A stretch of DNA of 64,000 bases from Trochalopteron elliotii (lineage: Eukaryota; Chordata; Aves; Passeriformes; Leiothrichidae), in the NCBI GenBank assembly GCA_024734555.1, contig JANPWX010000537.1, positions 1,512,682 through 1,576,681 on the forward strand, in the 5' to 3' direction. The position numbers and the translations under genes are program-made. Of the stretch, positions 24,623 through 39,429 are shown one piece after another; positions within the stretch are counted from its first letter, which is position 1; each line of letters opens with the position of its first letter. The notes under the pieces were generated by a model. The model saw nothing but the letters and a program-made list of their open reading frames with translations. It had not been told where the DNA came from and searched no databases.

Positions 24623-27600
24623 AACATTTTGTTTTGGTCATATACATCCATAAGATTCAGACACTTGTTTTTGTCTGATACATGGGAGTTTCTGTCCTTT
24701 TTCAGGTTTATTAAGATTTAGTCTCTGTTCTTCATTTGAGTTCCTGTCACTGTGCCGGTCATGTGGTTAACGCGTATAAAATCTGCTGTGCTGTAGTGCA
24801 GCCAGAGGAGCATTGCTCCTCACCATTTTAGCCATTTCAGAGTTTGTTTGTGGTTGAGGTTGAATGTGTTCTTCCATCTGCTGGAATCCCAGGGACGTTA
24901 CAGTGCAATATTGTTCCTGTCACGGAGCAATGAATGTGATCTTTACTGTGGGAAAATTCCTCCGACAGCCGTGCTGGTTCAGAGGGGGTTTGTTGTTGAT
25001 GCTCTCCTCGGTCACAGGATGTGTCTCAGGCAGCCGTGTCTGCACACAGAGAGATGGCTGATGCTCCCTGCCATATTACTCTGTTAACCTTCTGCTGTCT
25101 CTTGACATTCATTTGTGCTCACACCTCAGTCCCCACCCTGACTCTGTCTGTGTCTTCCCTGCAGTGCAGTTTGATTGCCAGGTCTCTGGCTTTTTAGCAG
25201 GGCCTCTTCCCTGAAGCTCTCCACTGCAGTCTCATGAAGATTTTTGGATAAAATGGTGTTGCAAATTCAAGTACATCCCCGTAGCAGGGAAAACCTTTGC
25301 TGACCTGGGAAATGAACCCAGTCTGCTGTGTGGATTGCTGCCACACAGCAATACAGCAGTGTTTAATTTGGGTTCTTCAGTATCTGCTGGAAAAGGCTCT
25401 GTATTGCACTGCTGTAATGGCACCAGACAGTCTCTTGCATAGTACTTTCTTTAGCCTGTTATTTTTCAGGCAAGACCTTTGCTGTCCATTGGGTCCTGTG
25501 AAGACCCCCTCGGTTTTGATAAGAACAATATATGGATACTTGGTTTAGCTCCCTGTGAAAGCAAAATCAGGGATTTGAAAAAACTGGAGTAGCCAAGTTC
25601 ATCCTGGGATGGTGAAAGTGGGCTCCAAGGCATACAAGGAGGCTCGTGATGTGAGCATTTTTGGAGGGTAGAGTGAGTGATGGTGACTGATGAGGATCTC
25701 TGGACCCCAGCTGGGTGGAGGCTTGTCCCCCCATTCCTCAAGTGGTCACTATTTCCTTGTCTTAGAAGCAGACTGTGGACTAGAAGTGAGGAATGGGAGC
25801 ACAGAGAGGAAGACTTGTGTAAGGCTTTGGTCATGGTTGTGTAAAAGGTAGGGGCGTGCCACAAGGGAGAGCTAACATTCACTACAGCAGAAACACATCT
25901 GAGTACTGTGTAGAGAGCACAGATTTGAAATGTGACAACCCAGCTCCTTCTGGCAGGGTCTGAAGCTTTTAAATAGAAACTGTGCTGGCATTCTTGGGAA
26001 GCTGTTCCCTAGGGGAAGGGTCTGGAGGTGGGGGATGCACTGGGAAGCTCACTTGCACTCTCCTGTCAGCACTTTCTGATTAGTTATGCAAGTTAGAAAG
26101 GCAGCTTGAGAGTTGTGGTATGAAAGTGGAAAGAGAAATGGTTTGAATGTAGGAGGAAGTAGTGAGACTTCAAAAGGGCAGAAGCCTTCTTAAGGCTCTA
26201 CATGACATCTTCGTGGCGTAAACTCTGTGCAACAGATAAACAAGCAAACAAATAAAAGAACAAAATAGAATGTGTGAAAGATGCCTAATGAGCTCTCCAT
26301 CAGCAGTGGGAATTCAGGGGCTGCACTGGATCCATCTTTGGGGAACTGTGCTTCATTTCCCTGAACTACCTTTGTGCCTTGAGACTAGCAGCTGTCATTT
26401 AAGATACAGCATTCAGTTTTACATTTAAGCAGCACCTTTAAATGAAGATAATTTTTTTTTCAAGCTTCATTCAGAAATTGCTTCAACAACCATTGAAATG
26501 AAAAAGGATTGTTTATATTTCCCATAAGAACTGTACTCTTTTTGGAAAAATAGCTTATACATACACTCTGTTGGTGTCTAAAGACTGTTTTATCCAAAGG
26601 CTGGATTCTGCCTGTTTGGAGAACAGTATGTTAGTTTTCTTAGTTCCAACACAATGGTCTGGTATGTAGGAGTACAAGGGTGACCCACGGCTGTATTTGC
26701 TCATGACCACAACATTTGCTGAAGTAAGAACATGCCTGGTAGTGGGAAACTCTCTGACCCTGCAGATGTGTAAAGGTGGTAGAGATGGCTGAGGGTCAGT
26801 AGTGACATGAGCAGTTTGCTGTGTGGGGGCAGCCTGTCTTGCTGTGTACTCTTGCCCATATTCTGCTCAGCCAAGTCCATTCCAAGACCTGATTGCCCAT
26901 GGGCTGCAGGAGAGTGAGTGCCAAAACATGTATTTGAGGAGCATGGGCTCACATGGCTGCCTTCAGGAGCACATGAAGGCTAGGTAGCAGTGCATGCAAC
27001 ACAAGGGGATCGTAAAACAGCTTTGTAGAGCTTTTAAAGGCATGGTTTAATGAAATTTTGGTGTTGAGATATACAAAAGTACATTTTGTTGCTGCAGATG
27101 CAACAAAATGATGCCACAGTACTATTAGAAGTCTGGATCTGTCTGATTGTGAAAGAAAATTAAAACAGGTGAGGTTTTAATATTCAGCCTGAGCTAAAAT
27201 GCTTTATCTTAAGAGGATTAAAAAGTTTTGTTCATTGCCAAAAGCATATTAATTCATCTGTCAATTGGAAGAAAAAAACAAGAGTATGATTAAGATCATA
27301 TTTTCTCTGAAATCAATGGTGCCTTAAATCATGGAAATTCAGAAACTCTCAGTTCTTTCACAACCAAGGTAAATAACCAATTTAAACAGTTGTCTGATTA
27401 TTTTCAAGAAACAGTAAAAGGTACTGTAATTTAAAAAAATATATAAACCATTATTTGGTTCTGAACTATTATCTATCCCATTTACTGTGCAGTACCCCAA
27501 AGTACATTATGAAAAAGCCCTTGGTTTGGAAAATCAAAGGTTCTTATGATCTTCATTTTTCTTCAGAAACTTCAGAACTCCCTGACACAATCTGTTTCAT

Positions 27601-27983
27601 TGGGCTTGATGACATAGAAATATTTAGTCATGCCATCACTGTAGACTGCAGTTGAAAGTGTTACTTCTATGTTATTAGGTCTGCAAAACTGTCCTGTTAC
27701 TATTGCAATTTGTATTTTTTTAAAGATGCTAAAAGGGGAAAAGCAAAGACACTTCCCATGGCTTACAGCTAGTATTTATTAATGTATTAAAATCTATTTA
27801 TTTTCACTCTTAAAACTAGTTCAGTCTAAGCATTTTTTTGGTCCTAATGTGGGAAAAGTCTGTAATTGTTGGTTGAAGTTTTCACTATGGAATGTTCCTT
27901 GCAGAGATGTGTATTTTTGCTTCAGTAGTTCTGCATTAGGAGAAGATGCAATGTTGTGCTTTTAGGTCTAGGCTTCCTGCTCC
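24623..27983. other. Intron sequence, nothing recognised
   Basis: Ordinary intron. The longest frame is 138 codons on minus (25466-25882), overlapping an unrelated plus frame and lacking any domain. Confidence 0.5.
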
Positions 27984-28092
27984 TTTATTATATATAACAT
28001 ATTATTATATATAATAATATATATATACATATAAAATAGAGAGTACATGTTATATTTTTATTATTATTGTTATTATTAGTATTATTATATAA
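27984..28092. repeat. AT-rich repeat: TATA and TTA-type microsatellite
   Basis: TATATA/ATAATA sequence passes into an interrupted (TTA)n run (TTATTATTATTGTTATTATTAG). It contains almost no G or C except one short break near 28040. Confidence 0.8.
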
Positions 28093-28559
28093 ATTTGCTG
28101 ACTTTATTATATGTCCTTTTTCCTCAAATGCGGTGATGGACAGAACACTTTTCTAACATGAATAGTCCTGGACAAATTATAGAAGCCTGAAAAATACTCA
28201 GCTCTTAAGGCTGAGTTTCAGTTTGAGGTTAATTCCAAAGACATGCAGTAAACTTGATTCAGATTTTAGGAAAAAGGAAGACAAACAGAATGCAGTTATA
28301 TATCCATCTGCTTTAAGTACCATTATTGAAATAAGTTATGCACATTGTTGTTTGTATCCTTGTTTATAACAGTGTGCATAATTTATTTCAGTAAGGGATC
28401 CAAGAGATCCCTGGTGGAGACAGAAGGGTATTTTGATGAAGAGATCAAAAGGAATGGTGTATTCTGGGCCAGGAGGGGCTGCAGTCCATCTTTGAGATGG
28501 ACTTGGATACACAGATTGGATTCCCAGTGGGTCCCAGTGGTAGAAGAGGCAACAGACAG

Positions 28560-28700
28560 ATGCTCAAACACAAGAAGTTTTGTCCGAACATGAGAAAGCA
28601 TTTCTTTGCTCTGAGGGTGTTCAGACCCCAGAGCAGGTTGCCCAGAGAGGCTGTGGAGTCCCCATCCTTGGAGACATTCAAAACCCTGATGGATGGGACC
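28560..28700 (+). mobile_element. CR1 LINE fragment, internally truncated
   Basis: Shows CR1 3'-region landmarks: AACATGAGAAAGCATTTCTT, CAGAGCAGGTTGCCCAGAGA, GGCTGTGGAGTCCCCATCC, then TTGGAGACATTCAAAACCCT. The match fades soon after 28690. Sequence back to ~28385 may belong to the same copy but is less clear. Plus-strand orientation. Confidence 0.7.
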
Positions 28701-31700
28701 ATGCATAACCCACCCCAGCTGGCCTGATGGGACAGGGACTTGGGCACCCTTGCAGGCTGTGCTGCTGGACGGCGACTTTGGAGAGGCTCAACTCAGGATA
28801 TGGAGCAAGGCAGACAAGAGGGGAGATTTTTCTGTGGGCTTGAATTGGCTTGTGTTGGGAAAGGCTGGGGGCTCTCCAAGGGGAGAGAGAGGACACTGAT
28901 GCCTGAGAGCTCTGGATTAGGAAGCATGAGGCAAGTGAGGGTCAGGTCTGGGTAGGGGGCTGGGATCTGAGCTTGTCTGTGGCCAGGTAGGTAGAACAAG
29001 TAGCCACCTTGCTATACCCATTTCATCCAACTTGGATTTTAGCTTGAATAAAGTTCTATGAATGTGACAGTAATGCTTTGTTTGAACCATTCTCAGAGGG
29101 TTGCTTCACCATGGCTTTTTGCAAGAGGGCTGTCCACACTGTCACCTGGCCCTGTAGGCTTTTGCTTGATTTGGTTTTGCTTTGTGTTTACTGCTGAAAA
29201 TGTAGTACTCCATGTCTGTTATAAACTAGTGAAGCACTCTGGCTTAAATTTTAATAGCAATGAAATCTGAGAAAAATTTAAAAGATTATAAGAAAAAAAA
29301 GTGCTTTAACTGCAGCTTGATAGCTTGCTAGCCAGAAATTACCCCTTTAGAGAATTCCTGCCCTGGAGACATCTGGCTCTGTAACAGTACACGTAATTCT
29401 GGTGCACTTTGCAGCAGAGCTGAACTGTAACTGGCTGTTGCAGTAAGACATTCCAGTAACTTTCTGGCTTCCACAGTGAACATGCAGCGTTGTGTCTGCC
29501 CACTGCCTGAGCCAGGGTGGGCCCTTGCCAAAAGACACATAAAGGATGTTTCAGCAAGGAGGTTTTTAAAGTATTTAATCTTATGTCACATAAAAGTTTT
29601 TGACATTTCTTTGAGTGACGGTTATCTAACTGACTGTGTTTAAATTGATGTTAATTCAAGATAGTAACTGACAATGAAAAGTCCACAAAGGATTAGCTTC
29701 CTGAAATACAAATTCACATATGTGTTGCTTTCAGTTCCATCTGTAGTGCAGGGATAAAATAGAACCGAGTGAACTATTTTTTTCATGGACTATGTTGTAT
29801 GAAAATAATTGCTCTGATAAGAAGCAATTATTTAATTAGAAAACCCAGTGTTCCAGAAGACTCTTAATTCTTTCTGCACAGACATAAGGAAGATAATTGG
29901 AGTAAGGGACATGTTAAACACATGATTAAAAACACAGTGGTACTTCCCACTGAGGTCTTTTCTGTGGGACCTGATTCTGCATGCCATGGGAGTCTGTATG
30001 TGTCTGGCTGGACACTTGATAATACATAACCTTTTCTTACTGAAGTAACTAACCCTTTGCTTTTCCCTATCTGTTGTGTGTTGTATTAATCTCAGTCAAA
30101 TGCATCGTTATCAACAAAAATACTGAAGCCTGTAAGTTTTATTTGTACCAGTTTATAAGGAGATATGAAGGTTGAGGTCAAAGAAGGTGCCATACTGGAC
30201 TGCATTCATCCAATGTACAGTTTCAAGTGTGATTTTTTGGTGTGAGGTAAATGCACAATAATCTGTGTTTTATTTTGGAATACATTTTCTTGAGAATTTT
30301 TGTTTAAAAAGATTTTCACAAGGTGTGATTCTCATGCTGTTTGACTGTAGTTTTGGGGACCCACCAGCCTCTGCCCTTGGGGTGGCCACAGGGGCAGCCT
30401 TGACACAGTGAATACAGGAGGTGAGTCACTCCTTGTGCTTGAGTTTGTGCTTTGGCCATTCACCAAACCGTCTCCTGTGAAGGATGAGTGGTATCAAACA
30501 GTACTTGCTATAGTGTAGACAGAGCCAGAGGCTCAAGTGGGTAAATTACACTGACAACAAACAGCACTAAGCAGAGCTGGTGGCCATCTAAAGGCTGATG
30601 GGTTTCAGGAACCATCAAGGACGGATGTTTGGAGGCAATCTCCCTGCCCTGCAGGCTGAGCAGAGCCATATGTACCTGCTTTGCTGCAAGGTGAAGCTCT
30701 TCAGCCTGGTTTGATAACTGATTAGGTGGCATTAAGTAAACCAGGTATGTAGGAAGGGCCACAAACACTTTCACTTGAAGAAAAGAATGCGTGTCCATGC
30801 TTAAATTTGTTAGGAGGTAGCATGTCTCGGCAGAGAAGGCTCTGGTGAAGTAATGCCTGCTGATTTTATTGACTTGTATCTGCAAACTGTGCTCAGCATG
30901 ACCTTCCTGCCTGGGCTGATGAAGTTGATAAACTCAGTGTGCCACCTGGTACTGGACACAAGCCCTTGAATCTTTCATGGCAGTGAAGGGAGAGAAGTGT
31001 CACAGTGCTTTGAAGTATCAGGAGATCTTTGCAGCTGCAGGGGATGAAAGGGTGTCTCAGCTGAACAGCTGCTCTTCAGATGACCTGATCCATCTGGGAC
31101 TTGTTCAGGGGGAACACCCATAGAAGAGGCCACAGTTTAAAGCAGTTTGGAATGCAGGGATCTATATTTCCTTCCTTGAATTATGGGGCCCCTGATATTA
31201 GCATAGCCATCTAATTTTCTAGTGCTTCCCCTAAATCTCACAGACACACAGGAGGCACTTCTGTGTAGATGTCTGCACCCAAGTTGCTCAGACATTACTC
31301 TGTGTGTGCCCTCTCTGTAGTCAATGGAGTGAAATGGGCACTGGTGAAGTTGACAACTGCTGAGCTGAGAACAAAACTAATTTAGAAAATCAGTTCTCTC
31401 TAATGGTGCTGACCAGGACTTTCTTGGGATGAATGTTGTGGAGATTGGAAGCTGCAACCTCCATGTCTCCTCTCTCCTGTTACACCACGAAAGACAGCAG
31501 CTCTGAGGGTTCCACCACTCCAGGGTGATACCAGCACCCTGGCAGTGTGGTCTGCTCAGAGGGAGGCCCACTGTTAGTACCAGAGTTCTGAGAAACTTGG
31601 GTATTGTAATGTCTGATCACATAGTTGTCATTAAATTGCCAATGTCACTTACCTGTCTTGCCTGTCTTGAGTCATGATTCTATATGGTGTTCATTCACTG

Positions 31701-33840
31701 ACCATCTCCAGGCAGAGGGAATAAGCTGTGGTTGCTGATGCTTGTGCTTTGGCAGCACCGTGACGTGCTGTGAGAGGAACCCTGTGAGCCAGTTAGTGCC
31801 ATGAGCTCCTAGTAAAGCTCTGTTCTGTGTCCTAAGATGAGTTTCCACTTGGAGTTAGACTTGTGAGTCTGTGCATTTTTCCTTTGTGGCTGGTGCCAGG
31901 TGAGGAGGCTGCTGGTACAGTTCTGGTACCTGCTCACTGTAATGAGGAGGGCAGATGCCACCACCCTTTCCAATCCTATTTTCCTCTAATTGTCTACATA
32001 AGGTTTCTATTACCAGGACTAAAAGCTTAACAGTTTCTCTAGTGCTTTGTTCAGGAGAGGTTTTCCAGGGTGTCTGTCAAATTTAAGAGCCTTCTCCTAA
32101 AAGCTAGTGATACAATGATTAAGTGTGCTTAAGATACAGTGCTGGGGCTTCTTCTTCATCATACATTTGTTCCTCAGGCTGGCACTTATCCACATAATTC
32201 TTTTTTATAGCTTGCAGAATGTTGCTTTTCCAGGAGGGGTTTCATTCTTCTGGTGCTGAGTGTTCAGCAAGTGAAGGTGCTGTGCCCAGGCTTTGTGGCT
32301 GGAGGCTGCAGTTGGAGGCTGATGGACGGACGTGAGTGCTGCTGCAACCCAACACCGATCGCAGTGCAGGATTGGGAGGGCCTCGTGCTTTGCTCGTTTC
32401 GCTGACTCACAGAAGCAAATCTTTGTTGAGAGAAGCTATGATAATCAAGCTCTCCAAGCATTTACTAGTTTTGTGGTTAATCTTTTCTATTTTGAGAAAA
32501 GAATTTTAGATCCCCAGTCTGGGGCTGGCACTGAATGGGAGTGGAAGCCCCAGAGTGAGGGACAGGGACATCACCAAGATGCTGTATCTTGGGAAAACTG
32601 AAATCCTTAAATGTGCAGTGCATCTAGTCAAACAGCTTCCCGTGGACTTGGTTTCCCCACTGACTCTGCAATTGTGTTATGTTTATGGCTGCAGTATCAG
32701 CTCATTCACTGTTATGCACAGGAGTATCCAAATAGGAAAGTAGAAATGAAATTCACAATCCAATTTTTTTCCCATGGCTATATTATGGATTCCTTTATAT
32801 ATACTAGAGAGTGTGCTTAACACAGCACTCACCCATCCAACAGGGATGTGATTACCTTGTTTTGTGGGTATTCCCTTTGTAGGCTTAAAAGTCCTTAATT
32901 TTTCCTGTATTTATAATGAAATCATGACTATTTGAATGCTGGATTGGACATTCACACTGTGTTTACTCAGGCTGAGAGGTAATCTAAATTTGATCTTCGT
33001 CTCTCAGCAATCAAACTTTCTGCTAATCATGAAGATTTGATATTAGATCAGACATTATTAGTGCAGATTTTAATGCAATGTTGGCAATACTTGCTGCTCC
33101 TCTAAGTCCCTCTGACTCATTTTTATACATATAAATTTGATATTTGTGTTTATATGGGGCACACATGTTCCCTCTGATGCCAGTTTGCAAGTGGTTTATT
33201 ATGAGTTGGCGTTAATCCTAATTTTTGATCCCTCAGAGTCACATAAAAATCATGACAGTTTGTTTATAATCCCTTTTTTTATTTTGTTATCCACCTCTGT
33301 TTGCTCTGATGTGAGAAAGTTTCATGTCTACCTCACGCGCAGGCCTGTGGCATAGATCCTTGGAAATGACCTGAAATTAGGATGCAAATGAAAAACCAAA
33401 AAACTCAAAATATTTCAAGTATTTCCCTCAGTGTAGAAAATAAATATCTTAGTTTTCTTCTATTTTTATTATTTTAGAAAGCTATCTAAATAGCTGGTGA
33501 TTTAAATTAATTTAACAAATAACACTGAAGATGTATTTGCTTCCTTTGTTTCTAAGTTTTCTTTGGATCATACTGAAAGGTAGTGTGTTCTGCTGGAACA
33601 TTTTTCAGACACAGTAGTGGCCCCATTTCATCACACAGTTGCATGCATTTGGGACAAAAAACTGCTCTTGGAATTTAACAAGCATTACACATGCTCTGAT
33701 GAGCCATGGGGTTTGATGTTATTGAAAAAATAACGTATTTCATTTGGGTCTGATAAGTCATTTTCACACTGGGAATAGATTGTCACAGTGTTGGTAATTG
33801 TCTAAGATATTTGTGGGTAGAGAGTTCTTTGTTTAAAAGG
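28701..33840. other. Intron sequence, nothing recognised
   Basis: Ordinary intron with patches of moderate GC (28740-28990, 30350-31150). The longest frame is 125 codons on minus (30508-30885), with no domain that I recognise. No RNA gene or LTR was found. Confidence 0.45.
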
Positions 33841-33888
33841 AAACCAACCAAACTGAAAACCAAACCAACCAAACCGAAACAAAAAAGA
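33841..33888 (+). repeat. Degenerate AACC/AAAC simple repeat
   Basis: Some 48 bases consist almost only of A and C with recurring AACCAACC and AAACC(G)AAAC units. It is a decayed tetranucleotide repeat or an A-rich retroposon tail; no body was recognised next to it. Confidence 0.7.
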
Positions 33889-36800
33889 GGTGAATCACCA
33901 TCCTAAGCTTTTGACAATATTATACAAAAGGTGAGCTGTACTCTGCCACTTACAAAATAATTTTGCCTTCTTTACCAGTCTCACACTGAATGATATAAGG
34001 GAACTTGTTGAAATTTGACAATTTGTTCTGTATCCTCTGCTGTAGGGAATGGAAATACCATTCTATTCTGTTACTCCCTGATACTAGGTGTCAGATATGC
34101 AAAGAAATGTAGCTAGACACCTGCCCATGATCCACAATCACAGTTGTACACTAGAATTAGATGCTTAAGCTGGGCTAATACATTTTCTTTTTTTTTTCTT
34201 TCTTATATGCATGTATGTATATATGAATATTCTTATATCCTTTACATACAATTTTCTGTGTGTAATACTCTATCATTTAATAACTGCTGGAACTTCATGT
34301 CCATTAGATGTGCCTCAGATGGCTGGGTGGCCTGGGAGAGACAAAACACACAGAACTTCCTCTTTTAATGGCTAAGCATCTGCTGGGAGCTGCCTCTTGC
34401 TGCCCCTGGTGAATGGCTTGCAATAATCATGTCCAGAGCTGTGGTGAAGCTAAGATCTTCGCTAAAAGACATGTTGAAAGGCATGACAGTAATGTAATAA
34501 TTGATTATTATGGTTCATTGTGTCTCTTTTCTGAAAAGCAGCCTGTCTTTTGAACTTCATTTCTCAGGTAAGGACCAATGCAGACATAAAAATATTTTTT
34601 TGGTGGCGAAAAGCACTTGTTCTTTAGTCTGCCTTGTTACTTGTGTGTGTATGCATGTATATGTTTACTCATGAAGCTTAATTTTTCTAGGCATTAATTG
34701 CCTAAAAATTGTGAAGAAAAAAGAATTTTTACATGAAATGGGGTTGCATAAATGCGATGTGGACTGCACAGAAATATTTTTAAAAATCAGCATAAGAACA
34801 AATAATAATAAAAAGAAAAAAAAAAATCCCTGCAGTCTGTGAATCAGTCTGGTATAAAATCTTTTGTCTATGTTGAGCAGGACAAAGATCTTAAATTCTT
34901 TTCTGCCAGCAGTCTCCTTCCTTTCTGTGCCAACATAACAAGGGAACGGTATGTTGCAAAGAGAGAATGCGGGTGGAAAACCTCAAACAAAATGTGATAA
35001 GACCAGGCTATGAGGAGAGCACCGAGGACTTGAGACAGTTCAGATGTTCAAAGATATTTTCCACTGTCTGGCTAGCCAGTTCTTTGTCTCCCTGTCTCGG
35101 CTGCCTGGTGTGGTCCTGGGTCAGCCTTCCTTACTCCCTGAGCTGCTCCTGGTTGTCCAATGCAGCTCCATGTGGAAACTTGCTGGCATTTGCACAAATG
35201 TAGCACTTGAGACATTTCATTCCAGTGGGACATATCTTTCTTGGCTCGACTTGGCTCTGAATGCTCACTAGTCCAAACTGGCAGACCCCACTGGACCTGT
35301 GCCCTGCTGCCAGCTTTCCTGCTGGGAAGGGCTTGTCAGGGCTGTCCTCCGTCCCAGCTGGCCAAAGTCCCTCTCCCTGTTGCCAGGGCTGCAGAGTTGC
35401 CATTTCTGGGACACTGGCTTCATTTAGTGATGGAGGTGTTGGAAAACACCTCTGCCCTGGGGATTTGATGGTACAGCATCAGTGCAGGGTATTTGTTTTG
35501 GTTGCCTGGGGGGTTGTTTGTACCTTAAATACATGCCCCTGTGAGATGAGAAGCTGAAGTTGTTGCAACACACTGGATAACACTGGTGTAATCATGATGT
35601 CAACTTTTTCACCAAAAATGTTTGTTAAAGATAATTAGGGTCAGCAAAGTTGAGCAAATCATAAAGCCAAAGAGCTGCAGGTCTGTAATACGTGCTGCTG
35701 TATGATTTCATTTTTTTCTGGAGTGTAAAAAACTACCTTGCAGTATTTTATGGATACCATGTTAATGAATAATCGGTGTGACAGCTTTTGCTAGACCTGA
35801 CAATACCTACAGAAGCTGGAGACTGTCACAGTGTGAGTTGCTGGGGGTCTCACTGCATTTTTAGGAGGGAGCTAACTAACATTACTACAGGCAAAATAAA
35901 TTCCTTTTGGAGGTCACTGAATGGGGTGGACTCATTGCAGTCACTCAGAGGTTTCCAATAGCACATTAAATGGATTAAGTCTTTCAATGTCTTAAAAAAA
36001 ATCAGTTTTCAGGCATTAAAAAGCTTACAGAACAGGGGACCTTGGTAAGGAAAGGCAAGTTTCACTAATGTAATAAAATTTTTTACCTACCTTTGAGGCT
36101 TATTGAGATTATCCTGTACTTCCCCTCCTGAGACTTGAAGGTGTGGGACCTGTTCCCTTGCCCTGGGGAGGACACAGGTGAGAATTTCCTTGTCAAGGTG
36201 AGCTGCTCAGGGCAGTAGGACAGGAGAACCTCACAGGTGGGATGGATTCATTTCCTGCTTCCAGAGTTTCTCCTGTGAAAGAGGTTAAATGTGAAATGAA
36301 ATGTTTTTCCAGTACCAAAAGAGAATAAAGATTTATGCTTTAATGGATCAGCATAAGGGATGTGTAAAAAGCTGCCTCTGTTGGTAGCTCAGATTTCCTG
36401 CTTGCACTGTTTTTTTAGAAACAAATTGCTCTAAAGCAGAAATTTACATCTGTATAAAAAATTGAACATTTCATTATCCAGCTTCATTATTAAAACTCAA
36501 CTATGCTTTACGGCCTAGACACATGTCCTTACAAAACAAAGTGAAATATGAGTATTATTTTTCTTCAGTGATAAAGTAAGGAATAAAGAATGTCTGCTCC
36601 CAGAGTGTCAGTGGTTGAGAAGCACATCCCTTTCTCTGGAAAATGTGAATGTACAGGAGACAGCTTTGCATAGCATATATTATTGCTCATTTAAATATTT
36701 CATGCTGGTTTGTGGCAGGCTGTATGGAAGTATATTGTAAATTAATCTAATACTTGAACAGTGTCTCCTGCACATTGTAAGCAAATCACAGAAATGCTGG

Positions 36801-39429
36801 CTGAACATTTCCTTCAACATTTTCTGTACACTAATTGCATTATCTTCACTGCTGCATAAGACAGAAAAACCATTTGTTGACCCTTCTTTGTAGAATAAAC
36901 CAATAGCAGCATTCAGCATTGGAAAGAGAAATAGGTTACTTTGCTAGCAAACTGAAAAGTTATGGTCTTAAAAGAGCAGTAGGTTGGAAACAGATTTTAT
37001 CACTTTCTCAAAGTTATTTGACAAAATATTTTAGGTAAATTTGAAAGAATTTCAGAGAAAGTCTTTCAGTGGCCTGTGGTGGGTCACCTTTCCCACGAGG
37101 CAACATACTGACCTGCCAAGCCTAAGGCTAATGAAATAGATTATTATGAAATCCTTCCAGAGATACTGCATGGGTTGTTTGGGCTTTTCAACTACCTATA
37201 TGCGTCAGTGTAATGAGAACTTGGCAGAGGGCCTGGGCTCTGACACTTTCAAGGATGTAGTTGGAAAAGCCCTGAGGTTTTGTCTCTTCCTTGGAAACAA
37301 TGCTGTGGGAAGGTCAGATCTGCTCATCAGAGCAGAACTTATTCTTCAGCCACTGCATGAGTGCACTTGGGGTTTTGTTCCAGAGACCTATGTTTAAAGA
37401 TGCTTGGAAGCTTACAGATATATAACAGACACATCTCTTTTGTGAACTTGCCTCAGTTGCTGGAAAGTCCAGCCAGAATGTAGTTTGTTTGATGCACTGA
37501 AGCTTCTTATCAACCTGTTTTGTCTGAAGGAGATGTTAACTGCTCCAAATAGTCAAAATAACTAATTCAGTTCTGGGAGCAGCAAAGCTACAGTCCTTGT
37601 CAGAGAATTTGTGCCACTGTCATGGTCAAAACCAATGTGGACATGGGTTCCATACGCATGATTGCAAAAATCATGACAATTGAACAGCCAGGCTATTAAT
37701 TCAGGTGCTTAAGTACAGATTTGAGGACATCTGGTTAATTTAAGACATCTGTGGGCTGATTTCAGTCACTATGCTTATGAGCACCGATGTCCTGTCTGCT
37801 GACAGAGACTAAAATCTGCTTGTTACGAAGTGTGTTGTGAGATATCTCACCACAGAATATGGCCTCTCTCGTGACTTTCTTCCAGCAATGAAATACAGGT
37901 AAATGTTGCCATGACCTTGGTGGCCCTAACTATTCTTATGGTGTGTGCAGAACACAAAGTGACTGTTGGATGTGTGGAATGGAAAGCAGGGAGGCAGCTG
38001 AAGAACATTTTGTGCCAACAGATGTTACCAGGAGAGTAGCTTGGTATGTCTTGTAGGTGCCCCCCACTGCTGTGGGAAGCACAAGATCAGGCTCTATACC
38101 TCCTCTTGCACTCTTTCCTGTCTCCCAGCACAGGGCTGTTGAGGGTCCATAAGGATGTTTGTGGGTATACACACTCTGTGAGCTTGGGGACCATGTTCCC
38201 CATCCCCAGGACCAGAGGGACTGGCCTGGCAGTGAACTGCTGTGGCTCTGGACCCCATATGTTGCTTTCCAGTCTGTCCTTCAGGCTGAAGGACAGCAGC
38301 CTGGTCCCAGCCAACACCTCTCTGGTTCCCTAATGGTTTCGGCATGCTGAGCTCCTCAGGCAGCAGGTGCTGCCAGCCTTGAGAAGTACTTGTTTTTGTG
38401 GCCTGCTGCTCATGGTGGCATTGGGTATTTCTGCAAATAGCACAAACCCCCCCGGCATGCAGAGCAGCAGCAGTGTTTGGGAATGGTTAACCCACAAAAA
38501 CTGAGAAATGGGAGGAATGGTTGCTTGCCTTTAAGTGCTTCCCTTAATGGACCTGCATCTATCTCCTTTCTCCTCATCCACCTGCAGTACTTTTCAGTGT
38601 CTGACATCTTGGGAACTGCATGTATGTATTCAGTGAGATTTGCAGAAATGTTCTTTGTCCCCTCTGAACAGCCATTCTGTGGATGGCCCCCAATGTCTGG
38701 TAGCTTCCAGCCATCAGCTTCCTGCTTGGCTGCTCCCACCAGTGCACGACACAGGCAACTTCTTTTGTCTGTGAGAGGATCGAAGGAGCGAGCTTAGGGC
38801 TTTGTTTCTATGTTTGAACATTTTTCAATTGCTAAATGTCAGGGAAAAAATAAGCTCAGTACACTAAAAAATGCACTTGCAGATACACACTAGATCTAGT
38901 TGGTTTTGGAGAATAAAGAAAAATTAAGGACAACATTTCTTTGGTTGCTAGGATGCCTTTTTATCATCGAATTCAGTGTGCTTTGGGGTTTTTGATTTTA
39001 TTTAGACGTGTGACTCATTTATTGTGGTTAGAGCATTGTTACGGTGTATTCTGACAATAAATTTAAGTAAATGAGACAGTTGGCTAACACTTTGATGTGA
39101 AAATTAAGGTCTGGAGTGTAGACTGGCCCAGGAGTTTAGTATTTCTTTGAGGGAAAAATTATAAAGAGAGTTAATGATAGAAATTTGGGGTAATTCTTTA
39201 CTGAAAATGCTGTAAGTGGCATTTACTAGGATATTTGTCCCTGAAATTTATTCTGTTCGCACAGACACTTTGCATCTTAGGCAGTTGAGAAAAGGAGCAT
39301 AAATTCAAGGCAGGTATTTCCCTGCTAGCATTACAGTCCCGGGTGAGAGCTTTAGCATCACAGAGGGAAATACATGTCTGGCTCTTTGTCCTCTGCTTTT
39401 TGTGACAAAGGAATTCCCATCTGAATCGC
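33889..39429. other. Intron sequence, nothing recognised
   Basis: AT-leaning intron with GC-richer patches at 35040-35560 and 38040-38350. Open frames up to 109 codons overlap on both strands in those patches and show no domain. No repeat family recognised. Confidence 0.45.

Noticed and set aside
30508..30885. 125-codon minus-strand frame considered as a CR1 reverse transcriptase relic
   Set aside because: No reverse transcriptase motif is visible and the surrounding DNA lacks CR1 landmarks.
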